A stretch of 64,000 bases of DNA from Mesorhizobium sp. M2A.F.Ca.ET.046.03.2.1. Its GTDB lineage: Bacteria; Pseudomonadota; Alphaproteobacteria; Rhizobiales; Rhizobiaceae. Position 1 is the first letter of the stretch; each line of letters starts with the position of its first letter. The notes below the pieces were generated by a model, which worked only from the letters and a program-made list of their open reading frames with translations, did no database searches and was not told the DNA's origin. The DNA is taken from assembly GCF_003952425.1 (NCBI RefSeq), contig NZ_CP034449.1:4514001-4578000 (forward strand), read 5' to 3'. The translations under genes and the position numbers were made by a program. Below, one piece after another: positions 16,320-25,227 of the stretch.

Positions 16320-16600
16320 CCCATTCCCATGGAGCTCGTTCTGCTCCCCCGGCGTCTGTCCGACTGGCTCATCCGTCGGTTGAGACGATATTTTTCCCCG
16401 CATGTCGCCCCGTTGCCGGCGACATCGATCCAGATAGCGCTCTTGGCTTAACGGCCGATAAATTTGTCCGGTACTTGTTTCATGAATTGTTGCCTGGCAG
16501 ACGCTTACGCCGGGTGATGCGATGTATTGATCCGTGTTGCCGGTGCGCGGAAGAAAAAGCCGGCAACATCAACCCGATAGCGTTATACCGCAGTCCTCTC

Positions 16601-16999
16601 TCAGCGCTTGGCCCTCGATCTGTTGAGGGTCACGGCTTCGCGTACGAGCGCCTTCAGCGCATCGGCGTCGATCGTGTCGCCTTGCTTGAAATCGATGGCG
16701 CGCCTCGTGTTGCCTTCGAGGCTGGAGTTGAAGAGCTTCTTGGGGTCGGGCAGCGCCGCGCCTCTGGCGAAGGTCAGCTTGACGACGGCCTTGTAGGTCT
16801 CGCCGGTGCAGATGATGCCGGCATCCTCCCAAACCGGCACGCCGCGCCATTTCCATGTCTCGACGGCTTCCGGCGCGGCCTGGCGGATCAGGGCGCGGAG
16901 CCGGGCAAGCATCTCGCCGCGCCAGTCGCCCAGTTCCTCGATCCTTCTATCGATCAGCTCGGACGCAGACCTGCCGTCCTGCTCGCCGTCTTTTTGCAT
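16601..16999 (-). CDS. DUF1801 domain protein
   Basis: 132 residues, a single YdhG/DUF1801-like alpha/beta domain with the family pattern RLRALIRQAAPEAVETWKWRGVPVW and a C-terminal KALVREAV helix. Such proteins are small, cytosolic and of unknown function, and often sit beside SRPBCC or VOC proteins, as here. It is the last of a minus-strand string that starts with the ArsR regulator. Downstream (16536-16567) is an 8-bp inverted repeat GTTGCCGG/CCGGCAAC without a T-run. The next gene upstream is a second, distant DUF1801 member. Confidence 0.82.
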   Translation of the reverse strand: MQKDGEQDGRSASELIDRRIEELGDWRGEMLARLRALIRQAAPEAVETWKWRGVPVWEDAGIICTGETYKAVVKLTFARGAALPDPKKLFNSSLEGNTRRAIDFKQGDTIDADALKALVREAVTLNRSRAKR

Positions 17000-17078
17000 G
17001 TCTGGTTTCTCCTCAATGCCGGATATGACATCGCCGCCGTGGTCCTTCGGGAGGGCGGCGCTTGATCCTTCCTTGCGC

Positions 17079-17522
17079 TTACATCCGTTCGCCGGGCAGC
17101 CGGCTCGCCTGTTTCACCCAGGAAACGAACCGCTTCTCGTCGAGCCGATCGTCCTCACGGATATGCAAATAGCGCGTGTCCCCGCTCTTGGATTCGACCG
17201 GAGGCACGGGGTCCAGCGACAGGCCGCGGAAGAACGCCACCTTGATGTAGCTGGCGAAGCAATGGATGCCGAGAAACCAGCCTTCGTCCTTCATGCCGTA
17301 GAGTGGCGAATTCCATTTGACGGCCTTCTGCACGTTGGGAATGGCTTGCACGATGAGCTGGTCGAGCCGGCGCCCGACCTCGCTCTTCCAGCCCGGCATC
17401 GCCGCGATATAGGCCTGCACGGGAGCGTCGCCATGGCCCTTGGCGATCTGCGGATTGCCGCCTGAAAGCAGGACCGGCTTCTCGTGCGGAGATGCGTCGG
17501 CTTTCGATTTCGCCTTCGCCAT
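17079..17522 (-). CDS. DUF1801 domain protein, second copy
   Basis: 147 residues. A Lys/Ala-rich N-terminus (MAKAKSKADASPHEK) leads into a DUF1801 domain: VQAYIAAMPGWKSEVGRRLDQLI, AVKWNSPLYGMKDEGWFLGIHCFASYIKVAFF. It differs strongly from the neighbour at 16601. The ATG at 17522 overlaps the stop of the small membrane gene (TGATG), a sign of translational coupling. The function is unknown; the family is annotated only by its domain. Confidence 0.82.
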   Translation of the reverse strand: MAKAKSKADASPHEKPVLLSGGNPQIAKGHGDAPVQAYIAAMPGWKSEVGRRLDQLIVQAIPNVQKAVKWNSPLYGMKDEGWFLGIHCFASYIKVAFFRGLSLDPVPPVESKSGDTRYLHIREDDRLDEKRFVSWVKQASRLPGERM

Positions 17523-17755
17523 CAGGCCGATCCCGTGCGCTCGGGCGACGGCTCGCCGCGCCTTCTGGCGGCATAGGGCAGCACGAACATGTAGAGTCCG
17601 CTGAACAAAAGCAGGAAAAGCGGGATCAACGGCGAATAGACGATCCAGGCGGGCGGCGGGCCCATGGCCATGGCGGCGAAATTGGCAATGACGGTGACGG
17701 TGAAGATGATCGACAGCCAGCGATGAAGCTGCCTGATCCACTTGCTCCAGCTCAA
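17522..17755 (-). CDS. Small two-helix membrane protein
   Basis: 77 residues with two hydrophobic helices (residues about 14-32, IIFTVTVIANFAAMAMG; and 40-60, YSPLIPLFLLLFSGLYMFVLPYA) and a basic, Pro/Glu-rich cytoplasmic tail. The start MSWSKWIRQLHRWLS looks like a PepSY-type or cytochrome-b-like membrane anchor fragment, but no heme ligand pattern is evident. It ends in a TGATG overlap with the DUF1801 gene. Conserved function unknown. Confidence 0.7.
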   Translation of the reverse strand: MSWSKWIRQLHRWLSIIFTVTVIANFAAMAMGPPPAWIVYSPLIPLFLLLFSGLYMFVLPYAARRRGEPSPERTGSA

Positions 17756-17794
17756 TGTAACCTCCCTTGCAAATGACGAGACGGATCGAGGCGC

Positions 17795-18186
17795 CTACCA
17801 GCGCGCCAGCTGCGAAAGCTGGACGAGGTTGCCGCAGGTGTCGTTGAGCTGCGCGATGGTGGCGCCGGTCACCGCGGTCGGCGCCATGGCAAAATTGCCG
17901 CCCTTGGCCTTAATGCGCTCGTGGTCGGCCTTGATGTCGTCGCTGAACAGCATCAGCGCCGGCTGGCCCTGCTTGAAGATGGCCTGCTGATAGGTCTTTG
18001 CCGCCGGATTGTCGTTGAGTGCCAGCTGCAGTTCGGTGCATCCGGATCGTCGGGCGAGGTGACGGTCAGCCAGCGGAATGGACCGTTGGTGAAATCCGCC
18101 TTCCTGGTGAAGCCCAGAACGCCGGTGTAGAAGGCGAGGGCCTTCTCCTGGTCGTCGACATAGATGCTGGTCAACTTGATCTTCAT
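17795..18186 (-). pseudogene. VOC (glyoxalase-like) family gene with a frameshift
   Basis: The ATG at 18186 (GGAGATATCGAA upstream) opens a VOC-family protein: MKIKLTSIYVDDQEKALAFY, then VLGFTRKADF. After TSPDDPD the frame is lost. The family continuation ELQLALNDNPAAKTYQQ resumes in another frame and runs to TAG at 17795. Inserting one base near 18038-18041 (GATGCACC read as GATGGCACC) restores a complete protein of about 130 residues. It is either a true one-base deletion or a sequence error. If intact, it would be a small metal-dependent dioxygenase or lyase fold protein in the ArsR/SRPBCC group. Confidence 0.8.
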
Positions 18187-18273
18187 TTCGATATCTCCAT
18201 GGCTTACGCCTGCGGTGTGCCGCCCCGCCAAACAGTGTGTTGTTCCGAGCAGTCCTGCTGTTGGCGGCGACCT

Positions 18274-18678
18274 TCAGTCGAGCCGCGAAAGGACCTCCTC
18301 CAAGGTCGCCAGGTATCTCTTCCAGCCGACGGTGGCGCCGCGGTAATACGGCTCCTGATCCGTGCGGAAGCCGACCTGCTCCATACGCAGATGCGTGCCC
18401 GTGCCCGTCGGGGTCAGCGTCCAGGTGACCACGCTCTCGAGGTCCTTGGTGTCCCAGCTGTAGGACAGCGTCCGGTTTGGTTCGACCGTCCGCACCTGGC
18501 AGTCGACGCCACCCCATTCGGCGCTCAGATTGAAGCGATGGTCCACGACCGGCTTGAAGTCGTTCTTCATCAGCCACGCCTCGATGAGATGCGGTTGGGT
18601 AAGCGCGCGCCAAATCTTTTCCGGCGCAAAAGGTATCTCGCGTTCGACGATGACGGAGCGCGTTGCGGCTTCGTTCAT
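18274..18678 (-). CDS. SRPBCC (AHSA1-type) domain protein
   Basis: 134 residues forming one START/SRPBCC ligand-binding domain of the Aha1 C-terminal type: VEREIPFAPEKIWRALTQPHLIEAWL, then WTLTPTGTGTHLRMEQVGF. Proteins of this kind are regularly encoded directly behind an ArsR regulator, as here, where the start ATG overlaps the regulator stop in ATGA (18675-18678). The ligand is unknown. AHSA1-type proteins in such ArsR pairs are thought to sense or bind a hydrophobic compound; that role is inference. Confidence 0.88.
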   Translation of the reverse strand: MNEAATRSVIVEREIPFAPEKIWRALTQPHLIEAWLMKNDFKPVVDHRFNLSAEWGGVDCQVRTVEPNRTLSYSWDTKDLESVVTWTLTPTGTGTHLRMEQVGFRTDQEPYYRGATVGWKRYLATLEEVLSRLD

Positions 18679-18998
18679 TGATCCATCCTTTTGAGCAGGT
18701 CTTCGAGATCGTCGAACCGGCTTTCCCAAAACCCCGCCATGTCGCGCGTCCAATCCATCAACGGCGCAAGCGCCTTGAGCTGCGCGCTGTAATGGGTCTG
18801 GCGCCCTTCATGGCGGTCGCGCACCAGCCCCGCTTCCTTGAGCACGCCCAGATGCTTCGACACCGCCGGCTGCGACACACCTGCCTGCGCGGTGAGGGCT
18901 CCGACCGTCTGCTCGCCCTGGCGACAGAGACGTTCGAAGATGGCGCGCCGCGTCGGATCGGCAAGCGTCCTGAACAGCATATCGTGCGTGGCCGGCAT
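18675..18998 (-). CDS. ArsR family transcriptional regulator
   Basis: 107 residues, a winged helix-turn-helix repressor: LFRTLADPTRRAIFERLCRQGEQTVGAL, recognition helix VSQPAVSKHLGVLKEAGLV. It has no Cys pair of the metal-sensing ArsR/SmtB kind, so a metal ligand is unlikely. This fits the ArsR plus SRPBCC cassette type rather than arsenic resistance. It heads the minus-strand string ArsR-SRPBCC-VOC(frameshifted)-membrane protein-DUF1801-DUF1801 and probably regulates it. Confidence 0.9.
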   Translation of the reverse strand: MPATHDMLFRTLADPTRRAIFERLCRQGEQTVGALTAQAGVSQPAVSKHLGVLKEAGLVRDRHEGRQTHYSAQLKALAPLMDWTRDMAGFWESRFDDLEDLLKRMDQ

Positions 18999-19078
18999 CT
19001 CAGATCGATAACCCGTTGGCTATTGATTGACGTATAACCATCGGGATATATGTGAGTCAAGCAGAAACCTGGACGGCG

Positions 19079-19831
19079 CTAGTTGCCGGCGCCCGTGTTG
19101 AGGGCTGCCACGTCCAGCATGAAGGCATCCTCGCCGAAGGCGCGGGTAGCGCGCGCGGCGGCTTCCAGCAGCGGGCGTTTCATGCGCTCGAGAAAGGCCG
19201 CGTCGACGCGCGTGCTCGGCCCTGCGAGCGTCAGCGCGCCGAGCAGTGTGCGTCCTGGTCCGAAGACGGGCGCGGATATGCCGGCGGTCTGCGGGTCGCG
19301 GTCGCCGATCGAGATGTAGTTGTAGGTGTTGCGGATCGTTTCGTAGGGCTCGCCCTCCTGGCCCGAAAAGGCGGCAAGCACCCGGCCGCCGGAGCCGACA
19401 AGCAGAGGCAGCACATCGCCTTCGCGGATCGTGTAGCGGATCGGATGCTTGGATTCGACACGGTAAAGGCAAGTGCGCAGATCACCGGAGCGCACGTAGA
19501 AAGCGACGCTTTCCCAGCTCTGCTCGGAAAGATCGCGCATGATTGGCAGCAGGACGTCCATCGCCACGACGGACCGCTGGTAGAGCGCGCCAAGCCGGAA
19601 TGCGGCAGGCCCGATGCGATAGCGCCCATCATCCAGGCGCTCCAGCAATTGCCCGCGTATCAGGGAATTTGCCAGCCGCAGGATCGTGCTCTTGTAAAGG
19701 CCGGTACGGGCGGCGATTTCGGCCAGACCGAGCGAGCGGTCGGCAGCGGTGAAGGCATCGAGAATGGCGATAGCGCGTTCAAGCGCGGCAACGCCGTCGG
19801 CCCGTGCCGAGCTGGGAGGCGTGTCTGTCAT
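19079..19831 (-). CDS. IclR family regulator of the tct operon
   Basis: About 250 residues. The N-terminal winged HTH includes AIAILDAFTAADRSLGLAEIAARTGLYKSTI (seen across about residues 20-50) and the C-terminal IclR effector domain includes GSGGRVLAAF and ISAPVFGPGRTLLGALTLAG. IclR proteins commonly control uptake and breakdown of organic acids. This one diverges from the tripartite tricarboxylate transporter operon, so it most likely regulates it in response to a substrate or CoA derivative. ATGs at 19831 and 19861 are both possible; neither has a strong ribosome site. Confidence 0.88.
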   Translation of the reverse strand: MTDTPPSSARADGVAALERAIAILDAFTAADRSLGLAEIAARTGLYKSTILRLANSLIRGQLLERLDDGRYRIGPAAFRLGALYQRSVVAMDVLLPIMRDLSEQSWESVAFYVRSGDLRTCLYRVESKHPIRYTIREGDVLPLLVGSGGRVLAAFSGQEGEPYETIRNTYNYISIGDRDPQTAGISAPVFGPGRTLLGALTLAGPSTRVDAAFLERMKRPLLEAAARATRAFGEDAFMLDVAALNTGAGN

Positions 19832-19902
19832 TGCAACGGTGATTTCATCGCAGTCGCCCATCCGGAACTGATCCGGACACGAGATTTAATCCCGACGCCG
19901 CC

Positions 19903-19939
19903 GTTCTGTCTAGCAGAATGGTATTCCTATTGACAGAAC
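19903..19939. promoter_or_regulatory. Candidate IclR operator in the iclR-tctC gap
   Basis: GTTCTGTC (19903-19910) and GACAGAAC (19932-19939) are perfect inverted repeats 21 bases apart. The left one overlaps a 15-base palindrome TTCTGTCTAGCAGAA (19904-19918). The location between divergent regulator and operon fits an autoregulatory operator. Confidence 0.5.
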
Positions 19940-20037
19940 GAGATAACATTTGCTTGAAATCGAAGTGAAGGCCTGTGTCGGGCCTCGTCTTGGCAGGGCA
20001 CCTGGAGGAGAGGTGTCGTGATTTGGAGGAAATCCCC

Positions 20038-21015
20038 ATGCTGAACAGACGCAAATTCCTGACGAGCACGGCAGCCGTCGGCGCCGCTGGTTTCACCGCG
20101 CTGCATTTTACCCCCGCCTTGGCGCAGGACGTGCCGCAGATCCAGATTTTTGTTCCGGCGGCGCCCGGTGGCGGCTGGGACCAGACGGCGCGCACGATCG
20201 ACCAGGTGCTGCGCTCCGAGAAGCTCATATCCGGCTCGCAGATCACCAATGTCGGCGGCGCCGGTGGCACGGTCGGCCTGCCGCAATTCGTTAATCAGTG
20301 GAAAGGCAAGGGCAATTCGCTGATGGTCGCCGGCATGGTCATGGTTGGCGCCATCATCGCCAACAAGGCAGCCAACAATCTTACCGAGGTGACACCGATC
20401 GCTCGCCTTACGGGTGAGTTCGAGGCGCTGGTGGTGCCTGCGGAATCGCCGTTCAAGACGACCGGCGATTTCGTCGCCGCGCTGAAAGCCGATCCGACCA
20501 AGGTTCCGGTTGCCGGCGGCTCGGCAGGCGGTTCCGACCACATCCTGTTCGGCCTGATCGCCAAGACGGCCGGCGTGCCGGCGGCGAACCTCTCCTATGT
20601 GCCGTTCGCCGGTGGCGGCGAGGCGCTGTCGGCGCTGCTCGGCAACCAGGTCGCGGCCGGCATTTCCGGCTACGGCGAATTCTCCGAGCAGATCAAGGCC
20701 GGCGCGCTCCGGCTGCTCGCCATCTCGGCCGACAAGCGCCAGGACGGCATCGATGCGCCGACGCTGAAGGAGGCCGGTTTCGATGTCGAGCTGTTCAACT
20801 GGCGCGGCGTCTTCGCGCCGCCCGGCGTGTCCGACGACGACAAGGCGGCGATGATCAAGCTGATCGAGACCATGGCCAAGAGCGACGCCTGGGCGACAGA
20901 GTGCAAGAACCGCAACTGGACGCCGATCCTGCTCACTGGCGACGACTACGCCAAGTTCGTCACCGAGGACACCGCCCGCATCGGCGCCATTTTGAAGGAT
21001 CTCGGTCTCGCCTGA
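20038..21015 (+). CDS. tctC: Tripartite tricarboxylate transporter substrate-binding protein (TctC/Bug)
   Basis: 325 residues, a periplasmic binding protein. The N-terminus MLNRRKFLTSTAAVGAAGF is a twin-arginine-type signal with cleavage near ALAQ. The mature part starts VPQIQIFVPAAPGGGWDQTAR, the Bug-family motif in which PGGGWD lines the carboxylate site. GGAGG lies 8 bases before the ATG. It binds a di- or tricarboxylate (citrate, tricarballylate or similar) and delivers it to TctAB encoded just downstream. A strong hairpin between tctC and tctB may raise tctC mRNA relative to the permease genes. Confidence 0.92.
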   Translation: MLNRRKFLTSTAAVGAAGFTALHFTPALAQDVPQIQIFVPAAPGGGWDQTARTIDQVLRSEKLISGSQITNVGGAGGTVGLPQFVNQWKGKGNSLMVAGMVMVGAIIANKAANNLTEVTPIARLTGEFEALVVPAESPFKTTGDFVAALKADPTKVPVAGGSAGGSDHILFGLIAKTAGVPAANLSYVPFAGGGEALSALLGNQVAAGISGYGEFSEQIKAGALRLLAISADKRQDGIDAPTLKEAGFDVELFNWRGVFAPPGVSDDDKAAMIKLIETMAKSDAWATECKNRNWTPILLTGDDYAKFVTEDTARIGAILKDLGLA

Positions 21016-21028
21016 GGCGTCCACCGGA

Positions 21029-21054
21029 TCACGGAGGCGGCACCGCCTCCGTGA
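21029..21054 (+). repeat. Intercistronic hairpin after tctC
   Basis: TCACGGAGGCG (21029-21039), loop GCAC and CGCCTCCGTGA (21044-21054) form a perfect 11-bp stem, 14 bases after the tctC stop. No T-run follows. It could stabilise tctC mRNA or cause partial termination, as is common behind binding-protein genes. Confidence 0.65.
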
Positions 21055-21123
21055 CAGCATGCAAGCAGGAAATGGACTGCGGCGATGCCGGCAGCCGCGT
21101 GCCGGCCATCCGGCGAGGAGATC

Positions 21124-21660
21124 ATGAGCACCAGCGACCATCAGGCGTCACCGCCGGGTCTTGCCTTACCTGAATTACTGATCGGCGTCGGGCTTCTCGC
21201 CTGCGCCGGCGCCGTCGCCTGGCAGACGCTGGCGATCCCGGTCTCGCCGCTCTACTCCAAGGTCGGCCCGACGGTCTTCCCCTATATCACCATGGCCGGG
21301 ATGATCTTGCTGTCGCTGCTGCTCATCCTCGCCGCCATTCGCGGCGGCTGGCAGCCGGAGGAGGAAAAGGAAACGCCGACCGATTGGAAGGCGATGGGCC
21401 TCGTGGCGGCGGGTCTCGTTGCCAACCTCGTGCTCATCCAGCCGCTCGGCTTCACCGCGGCCTCGGTCATCATGTTCGTGCTGGTCTGTTTCGGCTTCGG
21501 CAGCCGGCACCCGCTGCGTGACGCGCTGCTCGGCCTCGTGCTGGCGCTTGCCGCCTATTTCGGCTTCGCCAAGGCGCTCGGCGTCAACATCGGTGCCGGC
21601 CTGATCGAGAACCAGCTCAACGCGCTGATGGGCGCCATGCTCGGCGGCAAGGGGGGCTGA
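21124..21660 (+). CDS. tctB: Tripartite tricarboxylate transporter small permease (TctB)
   Basis: 178 residues with four to five transmembrane helices ([91 protein letters not shown] read in segments). GAGGAG precedes the ATG at 21124. The conserved GPTVFPYI segment after helix 1 is typical. TctB is the poorly conserved small membrane subunit that pairs with TctA. The gene lies 4 bases before tctA. Confidence 0.88.
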   Translation: MSTSDHQASPPGLALPELLIGVGLLACAGAVAWQTLAIPVSPLYSKVGPTVFPYITMAGMILLSLLLILAAIRGGWQPEEEKETPTDWKAMGLVAAGLVANLVLIQPLGFTAASVIMFVLVCFGFGSRHPLRDALLGLVLALAAYFGFAKALGVNIGAGLIENQLNALMGAMLGGKGG

Positions 21661-21664
21661 GATC

Positions 21665-23188
21665 ATGGACACGCTCAGCCATCTCGCGCACGGGTTCGCT
21701 GTCGCCTTCACGCCGACCAACCTGTTATGGTGCCTTGTCGGCACGACGCTCGGAACGGCGATCGGCGTGCTGCCCGGGCTCGGGCCGGCGCTGACCATCG
21801 CGCTCTTGTTGCCGATCACCTACCAGGTGGCGCCGGAGGCCTCGTTCATTTTGTTTGCCGGCATCTATTACGGCGCGATGTATGGCGGCTCGACGACGTC
21901 GATCCTGCTCAACACGCCTGGCGAAAGCGCCACGATCGTCACCGCGCTCGAGGGCAACCGCATGGCGCGTTCGGGGCGCGGCGGGGCGGCGCTCGCCACC
22001 TCGGCGATCGGCTCCTTCGTTGCCGGCACGCTCGGCACGCTGGGTGTCGCCTTCCTGGCTCCGACCGTGGTCAAATACGCGCTGAAGTTCGGGCCGGCCG
22101 AATATTTCTCGCTGATGGTGCTGGCCTTCATCACCGTCTCGGCGGTGCTCGGTTCGTCGTCGGTGCGAGGACTGACCAGCCTGTTCGCCGGCTTTGTCGT
22201 CGGCATGATCGGCGTCGACCTGCAGACCGGACAGCCGCGCTTCACCTTCGGCACGGCCGAATTGCTCGACGGTGTCGACGTCATCATCATCGCGGTCGGC
22301 CTGTTCGCCGTCGGCGAGACGCTCTACATGGCCTCGCGCCGCTATGCCGGCAAGGACGAGATCGTGCCGCTGAAAGGTTCGCTCTACATGACGGCGGCCG
22401 AATGGGCGCGCTCGTGGAAGCCTTGGCTCAGGGGCGCCGCGATCGGCTTTCCGATCGGCGCCATGCCGGCCGGAGGCGCCGAGATCCCGACCTTCCTGTC
22501 CTATGCGATCGAGAAGAAGCTTTCGAAGCATAAGGAGGAGTTCGGCACGGTCGGCGCCATCGAAGGCGTCGCGGGGCCGGAAGCCGCCAACAATGCATCG
22601 GCCGCCGGCGTCCTGGTGCCGATGCTGACCCTCGGCCTGCCGACCTCGGCGACCGCGGCGATCATGCTGTCGGCCTTCCAGAGCTACGGCATCAATCCGG
22701 GGCCGCTGCTTTTGACGACGCAGGCCAATCTGGTCTGGGGCCTGATCGCCAGCCTGTTCATCGCCAACGTCATCCTGGTCGTCCTCAACCTGCCGCTGAT
22801 CGGCCTTTGGGTGCGGCTCCTGAAGATCCCGGCGCCGCAGCTCTATGCCGGCATCCTGGTGTTCGCCACCGTCGGCACTTACGGCATCTCGCAGTCCCCG
22901 ATCGATCTCGCGATCCTCTATCTCTTGGGCGCGGCAGGCTTCCTGATGCGGCGCTTCGATTTCCCGACAGCGCCGGTGATCATTGGCATGATCCTGGGAC
23001 CGCTTGCCGAAACGCAGTTCCGCCGCGCGATGACGATAGAAAACGGCGACTGGACGGTGTTCTTCCGGCATCCGCTGTCGCTGACGCTTTTGACGCTCGC
23101 CTTCATCGGCCTTGTCGGGCCGCATATCTGGGCCTGGATCGAGCACCGGCGCAGGCGCGGGCCGGAGCATGTGCCGGGCGATGCCTGA
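21665..23188 (+). CDS. tctA: Tripartite tricarboxylate transporter large permease (TctA)
   Basis: 507 residues, a polytopic permease of about 12 helices that carries the solute and is driven by an ion gradient. Family motifs are [17 protein letters not shown] near residue 40, [20 protein letters not shown] near 75, and the second-half repeat [27 protein letters not shown] (seen in two parts). The length equals that of characterised TctA. Together with TctB and TctC it makes a complete uptake system, directly followed by the two CoA-acting enzymes. Confidence 0.94.
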   Translation: MDTLSHLAHGFAVAFTPTNLLWCLVGTTLGTAIGVLPGLGPALTIALLLPITYQVAPEASFILFAGIYYGAMYGGSTTSILLNTPGESATIVTALEGNRMARSGRGGAALATSAIGSFVAGTLGTLGVAFLAPTVVKYALKFGPAEYFSLMVLAFITVSAVLGSSSVRGLTSLFAGFVVGMIGVDLQTGQPRFTFGTAELLDGVDVIIIAVGLFAVGETLYMASRRYAGKDEIVPLKGSLYMTAAEWARSWKPWLRGAAIGFPIGAMPAGGAEIPTFLSYAIEKKLSKHKEEFGTVGAIEGVAGPEAANNASAAGVLVPMLTLGLPTSATAAIMLSAFQSYGINPGPLLLTTQANLVWGLIASLFIANVILVVLNLPLIGLWVRLLKIPAPQLYAGILVFATVGTYGISQSPIDLAILYLLGAAGFLMRRFDFPTAPVIIGMILGPLAETQFRRAMTIENGDWTVFFRHPLSLTLLTLAFIGLVGPHIWAWIEHRRRRGPEHVPGDA

Positions 23189-23203
23189 CCGGGTTGGAGC
23201 ATC

Positions 23204-24388
23204 ATGACAGACCTGCTTTCCGGTATCCGCGTCCTCGACCTCACCAATGTGCTGGCGGGTCCCTACTGCGCCTACCAGCTGGCGCTGCTCGGCGCCGACG
23301 TCATAAAGGTCGAGGCGCCGCCGGGCGGGGATCTTGCGCGCCAGCTCGGCGCCTCGCCTGAACTCAACCAGGCCGGTATGGGGGCCTCGTTCCTGGCGCA
23401 GAACTCCGGCAAACGATCTGTTGTGCTCGACCTGAAGAAGCCCGACGATCGCGAGCGTTTCCTCGACCTGGTGGCGACGGCCGACGCGCTGGTCGAGAAT
23501 TTCCGGCCGGGGGTGATGAATCGCCTCGGCCTCGGCCATGAAAAGCTGAAGGAAGTCCGACCGGGCCTCGTCTATTGCGCGATATCCGGTTTCGGCCAGA
23601 CCGGGCCGATGCGCGGCAATCCCGCCTACGACCAGATCATCCAGGGCCTGTCGGGGATCATGAGCATTACCGGCACGCCGGAAACGGCGCCGCTGCGCGT
23701 CGGCTATCCAGTGGCCGACACGCTGGGCGGGCTGGTCGGCGCCTTCGCCATCGCCGCGGCGCTGGTGAAGCAGAAGACAAAAGGCGAGGGCGCCTTTCTC
23801 GACGTCTCGATGCTCGAATGCACGCTGTCGGCGCTGGGCTGGCCGGTGTCGAACTATCTGACGGCTGGCGTCGAGCCAAAGCCGATGGGCAATGAGAACA
23901 TGACGGCCGCACCTTCCGGCGCGTTCCACACCGGCGAGGGGTTGCTCAACATCGCGGCCAACAAGCAGGAGCAATTCGTGACCCTTTGCGGGTTGATCGG
24001 GCGGCCGGAGTTGGCGTCGGATACACGCTTTGCCGAGCGCGAGACGCGCAAGCAGAACCGGGCAGCGCTGAAGGTGCTGATCGAGGACGCGCTTGGCAGC
24101 GCTTCGGCGGCGACGTGGGAAGAGAAACTCAACCGTGCCGGCGTGCCGGCAGGGCGGGTGCTGACGATCCCGCAGGTGCTCGAGGAGCCTCAGGTCACCG
24201 AGCGCGGCATGGCTTCCTCGTTCGAGGGCATGTCCGGCATGGATCGGCCGCTGACGGTGGTGCGCGGCGGCTTCATGGTCGACGGCGTGGCGCCCACGCC
24301 AACGGCACCGCCGCCGCGCCTTGGCGAGCATACGGACGAGGTGTTCGCCGCCTTGCCCGGGCGCGGTACGTCGAGGGCGCAGGCATGA
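23204..24388 (+). CDS. CaiB/BaiF (class III) CoA-transferase
   Basis: 394 residues. These enzymes move CoA between carboxylic acids through an Asp-bound anhydride. The family start IRVLDLTNVLAGPYCAYQLALLGADVIKVE is present in its expected parts, then ISGFGQTGP and the catalytic Asp200 in GAFLDVSMLE (equivalent to Asp169 of formyl-CoA transferase). The gene sits 15 bases behind tctA and overlaps the next gene by 4 bases (ATGA). Context suggests it loads CoA onto the acid imported by TctABC; citrate would give citryl-CoA, the substrate of the next enzyme. The exact acid is not proven. Confidence 0.9.
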   Translation: MTDLLSGIRVLDLTNVLAGPYCAYQLALLGADVIKVEAPPGGDLARQLGASPELNQAGMGASFLAQNSGKRSVVLDLKKPDDRERFLDLVATADALVENFRPGVMNRLGLGHEKLKEVRPGLVYCAISGFGQTGPMRGNPAYDQIIQGLSGIMSITGTPETAPLRVGYPVADTLGGLVGAFAIAAALVKQKTKGEGAFLDVSMLECTLSALGWPVSNYLTAGVEPKPMGNENMTAAPSGAFHTGEGLLNIAANKQEQFVTLCGLIGRPELASDTRFAERETRKQNRAALKVLIEDALGSASAATWEEKLNRAGVPAGRVLTIPQVLEEPQVTERGMASSFEGMSGMDRPLTVVRGGFMVDGVAPTPTAPPPRLGEHTDEVFAALPGRGTSRAQA

Positions 24389-25221
24389 GCGAAGATAAAA
24401 AGACCGGCCGCGGGCGCGCGGAGGAATGGTGGCAAACGTCCATCATCGAGATGCGGCCGGGCGTCATCCGGCTGCGCGGCTACGAGATCCAGGATCTGAT
24501 CGGCCGCGTCAGCTTCCCGGCGATGATCTGGCTGATGCTGCGCGGCGAATTGCCAAGCGAAGAGCAGGCGGCACTGCTCGGCATTGCGCTGGGCGCGGCC
24601 GTCGACCACGGTCCGCAGGCCCCGTCGATCGCGATCGCCCGCATGGCCGCCACTTGCGGCGTCGGCATCAACAACGCGATGGCGTCGGCCATCAACGTGC
24701 TTGGCGACGTGCATGGGGGCGCCGGCGAGCAGGCGCTTTCCTTCTATGGCGATATCGCCGCGGCGATGGATGGCGGCACGCCTCTTGCCCAGGCAGTGAA
24801 GACGCGGCTCGATCGTTTCTTCGCCGAGGAGAAAGGCTATGTGCCGGGGCTTGGCCACCGCTTCCACCCGGTCGATCCGCGCGCGCCCCGCCTCATCGAG
24901 CTGACGCGGGAATTCGCCGCGCGCGGCGTGGTCAGTGGGCGTTTTGCCGACATTGCCGGGGCAATCGAGGCGGAAGTCGCCGCGCGCAAGGGCAAGACGA
25001 TCCCGCTCAACATCGACGGCACGACGGCCGTCATCTATGGCGAGCTCGGGTTCCCCCCGGCGCTGACGCGCGGCCTGTTCGTTTTGTCGCGGTCGGTCGG
25101 CATTCTGGCGCATGCATGGGAACAGTCGCAACAAGGCGACCGCAACAAGGGGCCGCTGCCCCGGGAATGGCTGTGGGCCTATACCGGCATGCCGGTACGG
25201 CCTTTTCCCGACACCGAATAG
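24385..25221 (+). CDS. Citryl-CoA lyase / citrate-synthase-like enzyme
   Basis: 278 residues, much shorter than citrate synthase (about 430) but with its catalytic elements: His110 in GDVHGGAGE, His158 in GLGHRFH and Asp211 in NIDGTTA. This small form is the one annotated as citryl-CoA lyase, cleaving citryl-CoA to acetyl-CoA and oxaloacetate. It is the last gene of the tct operon and translationally coupled to the CoA-transferase. Together they would convert imported citrate (or a 2-hydroxy tricarboxylate analogue) to central metabolites without citrate lyase or aconitase. The substrate is inferred from family and context. Confidence 0.82.
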   Translation: MSEDKKTGRGRAEEWWQTSIIEMRPGVIRLRGYEIQDLIGRVSFPAMIWLMLRGELPSEEQAALLGIALGAAVDHGPQAPSIAIARMAATCGVGINNAMASAINVLGDVHGGAGEQALSFYGDIAAAMDGGTPLAQAVKTRLDRFFAEEKGYVPGLGHRFHPVDPRAPRLIELTREFAARGVVSGRFADIAGAIEAEVAARKGKTIPLNIDGTTAVIYGELGFPPALTRGLFVLSRSVGILAHAWEQSQQGDRNKGPLPREWLWAYTGMPVRPFPDTE

Positions 25222-25227
25222 GACGGT

